The notes below the pieces were generated by a model. That model saw only the letters and a list, made by a program, of their open reading frames with translations. It did not search any database and was not told the origin of the DNA. Below are positions 57,837 to 64,000 of a stretch of 64,000 nt of DNA, in pieces (position 1 is the stretch's first letter; each line of letters starts with the position of its first letter). The DNA lies in contig NC_053041.3 of the NCBI RefSeq assembly GCF_002575655.3, forward strand, positions 378,307,054-378,371,053, read 5' to 3'. The translations under genes were made by a program, and so were the position numbers. The stretch is from Aegilops tauschii subsp. strangulata (lineage: Eukaryota; Streptophyta; Magnoliopsida; Poales; Poaceae).

Positions 57837-58828
57837 CGCTTCTTGCGTTGGTGCAGTCCCCGGGCCGACTGCCGCAGTCCCCGGGCAGGGTTCCGAGGTC
57901 CCCGGGCCGGGTGCGACTACGGCAGTCCCCGGGCCAGTTGTCGAAGTCCCCGTGCCGCCTGCGTGGTTCCTCTAGTCGGATCCGGATGCATCTGGCGCAG
58001 GCGGTACGAAGATAGAGTCTGACTCTGAAGACGGCTTGATGGACGGCTTGAGGAGCCGCTGGAGGGAGATGCCAGTCGGTATGGCTTGTCGGGTGGAGCC
58101 GATCCGTGCTAGGGCATCTGCTTGGTCGTTGTCGGCCCTTGGCACATGAAGGAACTCGCACCCTTAGAAGTATCTGCTGATCTGCTGGACGAGGAATCGA
58201 TAGCTCACCATGTTCGCGTCCTTGGCGTCCCAGTCGCCAGACGACTGCTGGACCACCAAGTCTGAGTCGCCGTAACACAGGATCCGGCGTATGCCAAGAT
58301 CTTTGGCTAGCCGGAGCCCATGTACGAGCGCCTCGTACTCGGCCACGTTGTTGGAGGCGGCGAAGTGGATCTGCAGCGTGTACTTGAGCTTGTTGCCTTT
58401 GGGAGAGGTGAGGACGATGCCGGCTCCCAAGCCGGTATGCATCTTGGACCCGTCAAAGTGCATCCGCCAATGGGTAGAGTCGGGAGCCGGCGGTAGGTAC
58501 TGGGTCTCGGCCCAGTCGACGAAGAAGTCGGCCAGTGCTTGGGACTTGATGGCGGTGCGGGGTTGGTAGAAGATCGTGTACGGCGCCAGTGCAATGGCCC
58601 ATTTAGCCACCCGGCCGGATGCATCCCGGCTGCCTATGATCTCGGCGAGCGGGGCGGTGCACACGACCGTGATGGGATGCTCTTGGAAGTAGGGCTTCAG
58701 TTTCTTGGCGGCGAAGTACACCCCATAGCACATCTTCTGGTAATGCGGGTAGTTCTGCTTTGAGCTGGACAGCACTTCGCTTAGGTAGTACACCGGCCTC
58801 TGGACTAGCTGGGCTCGGCCTTCTTCTG
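57837..58828 (-). pseudogene. TatD RNase H and hinge, truncated at chromovirus junction
   Basis: The segment starts at the junction with RPEEGRAQLVQRPVYYLSEV (end of the RT thumb) and contains a full RNase H domain: MHFDGSKMHTGLGAGIVLTS, EYEALVHGLRLAKDLG, YGDSDLVVQQSSGDWDAKD and, after an in-frame stop near 58167, DNDQADALARIG. A Pro/Gly/Thr-rich hinge with a short tandem repeat (57850-57965) leads to integrase. The RT core is deleted. Confidence 0.92.
57850..57965. repeat. Short tandem repeat in RNase H-integrase hinge
   Basis: About five copies of an AGTCCCCGGGCC-like core, spaced 18-30 bp, encode Pro-Gly-Thr-rich hinge residues on the minus strand. The same core (CAGTCCCCGAG) recurs elsewhere in TatD (54270, 54512, 56411). 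Confidence 0.75.
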
Positions 58829-59134
58829 GGCGCTGCCTATCAACTTGAACTTCCTTCCAACTTCGCGAACGTGCATGATGTGTTCCACGTGTCACAGCTC
58901 TGCAAGTGCTTCAAGACTCCTGAGCGCACTATCAACTTCGAAGAGATTGACCTCCAAGAAGATTTGTCTTATTATGAGCACCCCGTTGCTATTCTTGAAG
59001 AAACTGAGCGCAAGACTCGCAACAAGTCAATCAAATTCCTGAAAGTGAAGTGGTCGCACCATTCCGACTGGGAAGCCACCTGGGAACGCGAGGACCACCT
59101 CCGTTCCGAATATCCGGAGTTCTTTCAGTCCTAG
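58829..59134 (+). pseudogene. Chromovirus integrase C-terminus with chromodomain
   Basis: About 100 codons remain. AYQLELPSNFANVHDVFHVS is the conserved integrase tail, and VAILEETERKTRNKSIKFLK followed by WSHHSDWEATWEREDHLRS is a chromodomain, which in chromoviruses directs integration to particular chromatin. The frame is open to a TAG at 59132-59134. Its 5' part was lost at the TatD junction (about 58828). Confidence 0.93.
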
Positions 59135-59170
59135 ATCTCGGGACGAGATCCTCTTGTAGTGGTGGAGTGT
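59135..59170 (+). promoter_or_regulatory. Chromovirus 3' leader to polypurine tract
   Basis: After the stop a short stretch with CGGGACGAGATCC leads to AGTGGTGGAGTGT, the purine-rich run directly before the LTR start. It should prime plus-strand DNA. Confidence 0.65.
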
Positions 59171-61677
59171 TGTAACACCCCGGATGTAACTTGCCATATT
59201 TGTAACTCCGACTCTTGCCATTTCCGGCTATGTGTTATGATATTCTCTCCGTGGTCGGGTTTTGTCTTTCGTTTTGTATTTTGTCATGTCATGCATTTTC
59301 ATATCATGTCATCATGTGCATTGCATTTGCATACGTGTTCGTCTCTTGCATCCGAGCATTTTCCCCGTTGTCCGTTTTGCAATCCGGCGCTCCTATCTCC
59401 TCCGGTGCACCCCTCTTGTTTTCTTTCGTGTGCGTGTGTCAAACTTTCTCGGAATGGACCGGGGCTTGTCAAGTGGCCTTATTATACCACCCGGAGACCA
59501 CCGGTCAAGTTTCGTTCCATTTGGAGGTCGTTTGGTACTCCAACGGTTAACCGGGCATCCGCAAAGTCCATTTGAGTGTCCAGCAAAAACCCCCTCTAAA
59601 ACCAGCCCAGAACCCACCAAACTCTCTTCCATGCTCTAGGTCGTTCGATCACGATCATGTGGGCGAAAACCGCACCTCATTCGGAGCCTCCTAGCTCCCT
59701 CTACCTATAAATATGTGGTCATCCCGAAAAACGAAATCGCAGTCCAACCCTAACCCTCGTCCCTCTCCGCCGCCGGACACGCCCGGGCGGAGCCGGACGC
59801 GTCCACCCGTGTCGCCGCTGCCACGTGGCACATCGCCGTTCGTCGCCGCCGCCGAGGCCCGCCGGCCCACCCGCGACCCTCCCGGCCCACGCCGCCGCCC
59901 GTGCCCCGCCGGCTCGCCCGCACGCTGCCGCCGGGTCCCGTCGCCGCCGCCGCCGCGCTCCGGTCGCCGCCCGCGGGCCCGCCGCCGCCGCCACCGCTCG
60001 CCGGTGCGCCGCGCCACCCGAGGCCACCGCCCGCCGGCGCGCCTCCCCTCCTCCTCCGGCGACCGCGCCCCCTCCCTCCGGCCGCCGCCCCGCCTCGCCT
60101 ACCTTCTCCTTCGGCCGTCGCCGACGAGACGAGCTCGGGCTCTCCCGATCTGGATCGGATCTGGTAGCCCCGTTGACTTTTCTCGTACCCCCTCAAATTT
60201 CCTAAGTCCCTGATATTCTACAGCATGTGCACTTGTTCGTGATGTCATAACTCCTTGCATGTAGCTCCGATTCGCGCATGTAATATGTCAATTTGTTCGC
60301 CTCGTGATGCTCTTAGTTTTGTTCAATTGCACCATGTTCATTAGAGGTCATCGTGATGCCCAAATCTCTGTTGGAAGAGGGCTAGTTGCTGTTATTCTCT
60401 GGTTCTTATCAGAACTTGGAGATTTGTCATTTTTGTATCATTTAATCTGTGCATCTTATGAGCATGAGCTCTACATGTGTTTTGAAGTATGCCATGCCAT
60501 ATTTCCAGTGGTGTAGCCCATGTATTTTTGTGATCTCTGTGGTGACTAGCACAAGCATGCAAAGTAGGCTCCGTAATATTTCTGATTTCAGGGACTTAGT
60601 GATTTCTCTAAGTCCTTGTCTGCTGTTATTTTGTTGCCATGTAAACTTGATGCTACAGAGAGATCCATGCATTTTTTGAAGATATTCAGTAAGGATGTTT
60701 TGTAGCTATTGTTGTAATTGATCCATTCCTGCAATTTTTTGAAATTATGGAGTGCCATAGAATGACTCAATCTTGCTCTACTTTTGCTATAAAATATTTC
60801 TGGCAGATTCTTAACATAAGATGCAATTTTGCCAAGCTTATTGTAGTTGATACATACATGATATGCAATTGTTCTTGCCATGGTTAGCTTCATAAACATG
60901 CCGTCGTTCTGTAGGTATGCTTGTTTTGTCATGAATTGCTCTGTAGTGAGTTCATCAAGCTCACAAAGAGGCCTACATATTATTATTTCTGTCATGCTCT
61001 GTTTTCTGCCAAGTCTGAAACCTGATAACGAAACTTGCTATGTTTACATGCTTGCCATCATATCTTCTGGTCCTTTTTGGCTTATGGCCAGTAAGGGACT
61101 TTTGTCATATGCATTTAGTAGAACACTCTCATGCCTTGTTTTGCTATGTTAAGTTTATGTAGCATGTTCATTTCGTGATCTGAACATTGCTACCTGATGC
61201 TGTTTTCTGCCATGTCCAGTTTTTCACCAAGTCTGTGATCCTGTTATCTTTTGCACTTTTTCCATGCTTGTTTGAGCTTGATATGTTGTGAACTAGACGT
61301 AGCTCAGTGTTCATCTTTTGTCAAGCATCTCCTGTAGATTACTGCCATGTGCTTTATTGCTATGTTGGTGTGCTGTAGCATTGTTACTTGTTGCATTTTA
61401 AGTGCTATCTTGCTGTTAATCGCAGATTCATGTCATTCTTGTTTTGCTTGCCATTTGCAAACCGTGCATTCGTTTCCGGTGATCTTTATATCGATTTCTA
61501 CCGAAATCATCTCATCTTTCCAGTGGGATGCTTGGTTTGCCAAGTTACTGCCTTGTTCATCATTTTCCTTTCCGGAGCACGCATATGCATCGCATATCAT
61601 ACACGTTCTGCATCATGTTGCTTGTGCATTTCTCGTTGTTGATTGTGGTTCCGTTTGTTTGTGTTCTTGTCTTGGGT

Positions 61678-61763
61678 GGAGCCGGGAGACGAGTTCGTGA
61701 ACGAGGAACCCGTTGAGTACGCTTACGAGGATCAAGCTTTCGACAACTCTGAGAACCTTGCAG
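61678..61763 (+). other. Coding-like segment 1 in chromovirus LTR (possible exon)
   Basis: In one frame this segment reads EPGDEFVNEEPVEYAYEDQ then AFDNSENLA, strongly acidic, and ends at AG/GCAAGA, a GC-type donor. One base is left over (phase 1). The upstream limit is unclear; the T-rich stretch before 61678 could hold an acceptor. No domain is recognised. Confidence 0.45.
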
Positions 61764-63000
61764 GCAAGATGATCACCCCTCGAAATCACTTCTATCTTTG
61801 CTATGCTAGTTGTTCGCTCTATTGCCATGCTCGCTACCTATCACTTTTTATATCATGTCTCCCATTTTTGCCATGTCAGCCTCTAACCATCCTTTCCTAG
61901 CAAACCGTTGATTGGCTAAGTTACCGCTTTTGCTCAGCCCCTCTTATAGCGTTGCTAGTTGCAGGTGAAGTTGAAGTTTGTTCCATGTCGGAACATGGAT
62001 ATGTTGGGATATCACAATATCTCTTATTTAATTAATGCATCTATATATATTTGGTAAAGGGTGGAAGGCTCGGCCTTATGCCTGGTGTTTTGGTCCACTC
62101 TTGCCGCCCTAGTTACTGTTATACCGGGATTATGTTCCTTGAGTTTGCGTTCCTTACGCGGTCGGGTGATTTATGGGACCCCCTTGACAGTTCGCCTTGA
62201 ATAAAACTCCTCCAGCAAGGCCCAACCTTGGTTTTACCATTTGCCACCTAAGCCTTTTCCCCCGGGTTTTCGCGAGCCCGAGGGTCATCTTTATTTTAAA
62301 CCCCCGGACCAGTGCTCCTTCGAGTGCTGGCCCAAACCGAGCGATGTCCGGCGCCCCCTGGGCAACCAGGGTCTATGCCAACCCGACGTCTGGCTCATCC
62401 GTTGTGCCCTGAGAACGAGATATGTGCAGCTCCTATCGGGATTTGTCGGCACAGCGGGTGGTCTTGCTGGTCTTGTTTTACCATTGTCGAAATGTCTTGT
62501 AAACCGGGATTCCGAGACTGATCGGGTCTTTCCGGGAGAAGGTTTATCCTTCGTTGACCGTGAGAGCTTATGATGGGCTAAGTTGGGACACCCCTGCAGG
62601 GTATTATCTTTCGAAAGCCGTGCCCGCGGTTATGAGGCAGATGGGAATTTGTTAATGTCCGGTTGTAGAGAACTTGTCACTTGACCCCAATTAAAATACA
62701 TCAACTGCGTGTGTAGCCGTGATGGTCTCTTCTCGGCGGAGTCCGGGAAGTGAACACGGTCTGAGTTATGTATGACGTAAGTAGGTGTTCAGGATCACTT
62801 CCTGGTCATTGCTAGATGACGACCGTTCCGTTGCTTCTCTTCTCGCTCTCTTTTGCGCAAATCAGCCACCATATATGCTTTTGCCGCTGCAGCTCCACCT
62901 TATTACACCTCCCTTTCCTATAAGCTTAAATAGTCTTGATCTCGCGGGTGTGAGATTGCTGAGTCCTCGTGACTCACAGATTCTACCAAAACAGTTGCAG

Positions 63001-63098
63001 GTGTCGACGATGCCAGTGCCGATGATGGCGTCGATCTCAAGTGGGAGTTCGACGAGGAACGTGGTCGTTACTATGTGTCTTTTCCTGATGATCAGTAG
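63001..63098 (+). other. Coding-like segment 2 in chromovirus LTR (possible last exon)
   Basis: After the acceptor CAGTTGCAG (ending 63000) a frame that accepts one leftover base reads [20 protein letters not shown] and [11 protein letters not shown] and stops at TAG 63096-63098. Acidic composition and aromatic residues match segment 1 in character. Confidence 0.45.
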
Positions 63099-63382
63099 TG
63101 GAGCCCAGTTGGGACGATCGGGGATCTAGCATTTGGGGTTGTCTTATTTTCATCTGGATTTTAACCGTAGTCGGTCTATATGATTGTATTTTGGATGATG
63201 TATGATATTTATTTATGTATTGTGTGAAGTGGCGATTGTAAGCCAACTCTTTATCCCATTCTTGTTCATTACATGGGATTGTGTGAAGATGACCCTTCTT
63301 GCGACAAAACCACTATGCGGTTATGCCTCTAAGTCGTGCCTCGACACGTGGGAGATATAGCCGCATCGTGGGCGTTACAAGT

Positions 63383-63396
63383 TGGTAATCAGAGCC
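63383..63396 (+). promoter_or_regulatory. Chromovirus primer-binding site, initiator-Met type
   Basis: TGGTAATCAGAGCC lies three bases after the LTR end. It equals the usual TGGTATCAGAGCC complement of initiator tRNA-Met with one extra A. Confidence 0.75.
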
Positions 63397-64000
63397 ATCC
63401 CCGACTTAGGAGCCCCCTGCTTGATCGAATCGCTGGCGTTGTTGAGTCTAGAATAAAAATGTTTTGAGTCTTAGGATTATATATATCGGAGAGTAGGATT
63501 CTTTTTACTCCTCAGTCCCTTCGTCGCTCTGGTGAGGTCTCCTGACGTAGAAGTTTTGACTATTCTCTCCTCAAATTTCACTAAAAAAAATTTTAGGATC
63601 ACGCGGGTATCTTGGAATCGTTCCGATGGTTTTGTGACGAGAACATTGTTCTTGGTGCCTCCTGACATTTAGGGGTTGTGGCAGTGTCCTGGGGAGTTGA
63701 GCTCCGAGGTGTTTTCGTCATAATTTTATCGTTGCAGTTCTGGAATACCTGAGTTTCGCGGACATCGAAATCTCTTTTATGCAGTTGTTGGTGAGATCGC
63801 CTCGACGCCACCCAGTACTGGGGCGGGAGTTCGGGAGTATTGCCATAACTTGTATAATGGATGTTTTTCGAAGGTTGAGGTAAACGATTTCCGAAGATTT
63901 CTTGGTTATGTGTTGACGGATGGATACAGCTGGATCTAGGGATTGCTAGTTTGGGTGATATATGTTGTGTCCCCTGTATCCCCAACACCAGATTGCATAA
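63397..64000 (+). other. Chromovirus leader after primer site
   Basis: Some 600 bp of untranslated leader with no gag motif yet. A run of A and T before TTTTAGGATC (near 63590) could be an acceptor site. The coding part of this second element would lie right of the window. Confidence 0.6.

Larger units (their letters stand above)
50124..58828 (-). mobile_element. TatD: Tat-lineage element, truncated in RNase H/RT region
   Basis: In minus orientation it keeps RNase H, integrase, spacer, antisense gene, polypurine tract and 3' LTR. RT, protease, gag and the 5' LTR are gone: at about 58828 the sequence changes to a plus-strand chromovirus. The left border is set at TGTCAGG (50124) because its inverse GACA pairs with the TGTCGG end, but without a second LTR this is approximate. 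Confidence 0.85.
59171..63379 (+). repeat. Chromovirus LTR, 4.2 kb, gene-like layout
   Basis: It starts TGTAACACCCCGG and ends GGGCGTTACA, giving perfect 6-bp inverted ends TGTAAC/GTTACA. A TATA box (CCTATAAATATG, about 59704) is followed by a very GC-rich block (59740-60170), then about 1.5 kb of T-rich sequence typical of plant introns, a coding-like block (61678-61763), more non-coding sequence, and a second coding-like block (63001-63098). Only one copy is in the window, so the ends rest on the polypurine tract and primer site on either side. Confidence 0.8.
58829..64000 (+). mobile_element. Chromovirus (Del/Tekay-like) tail, complete LTR and following leader
   Basis: Plus-strand integrase C-terminus with chromodomain (58829-59134) precedes a polypurine-like region and a 4209-bp LTR. 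That LTR is followed by a primer site and leader, so the LTR is the 3' LTR of one element and the 5' LTR of the next. The chromodomain places it among chromoviruses; a long LTR and an initiator-Met-type primer site favour a Del/Tekay-like group. This placement is inferred. Confidence 0.8.

Noticed and set aside
59713..60213. Long Pro/Arg/Ala ORFs on both strands after the LTR TATA box
   Set aside because: Open in most frames because of extreme GC content. It may be a transcribed leader; I cannot support a protein.
1..64000. Host genes, tRNA or rRNA genes, CRISPR arrays, bacterial operons
   Set aside because: I looked for them on both strands and saw none; everything recognisable is plant retroelement sequence.

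Overview
The window is intergenic DNA of a large grass genome, most likely a Triticeae species (wheat, barley, rye or Aegilops). It is built almost entirely of nested retrotransposons: a Ty1/copia element with a BARE/WIS/Angela-like LTR, Athila-lineage elements of Sabrina/WHAM type with a tRNA-Asp-type primer site, several Tat-lineage Ty3/gypsy elements, a chromovirus and an L1-type LINE. I see no host gene, rRNA or tRNA gene. Almost every coding region is broken by stops or frameshifts. Family names are from memory of these lineages and were not searched.

Layout, with names used below. TatA (1-31368, +; 5' part outside the window) is the outer Tat-lineage element. It carries three insertions: a LINE in its reverse transcriptase (313-7078), TatB (8770-18764, -) in its integrase, and AthA (20750-27826, +) in its antisense gene. 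TatA sits in a copia element, of which 31369-34175 is visible. That copia element sits in TatE (34176-45073, +), a Tat-type gag-protease element that also carries TatC (36006-43242, -). Three insertions have perfect 5-bp target duplications: TatB GGCCC, AthA CCGGG and TatC CGCAC. The LINE has one of about 11-14 bp.

From 45074 the elements are less complete: AthB (45074 to about 50123, -), then TatD (about 50124-58828, -; LTR, antisense gene, integrase and RNase H only). TatD is fused at about 58828 to the tail of a chromovirus (+). That tail runs into one 4.2-kb LTR (59171-63379), which is followed by a primer-binding site and a leader (63380-64000). One LTR therefore separates two internal regions, as in a tandem element pair.

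Most notable: (1) four Tat-lineage elements carry, between pol and the 3' LTR and in antisense, a multi-exon accessory gene with an N-terminal gypsy-type domain, a coiled coil and an acidic tail. In TatD five GT-AG introns, and in TatB four, join exons in frame. TatC keeps this gene while pol is gone. (2) Both Athila-type elements carry pairs of conserved hairpins that each begin with a copy of the element's own polypurine-tract sequence. (3) The 4.2-kb chromovirus LTR is laid out like a gene, with two coding-like segments joined in phase by a possible GC-AG intron. All functional statements are inference from sequence.
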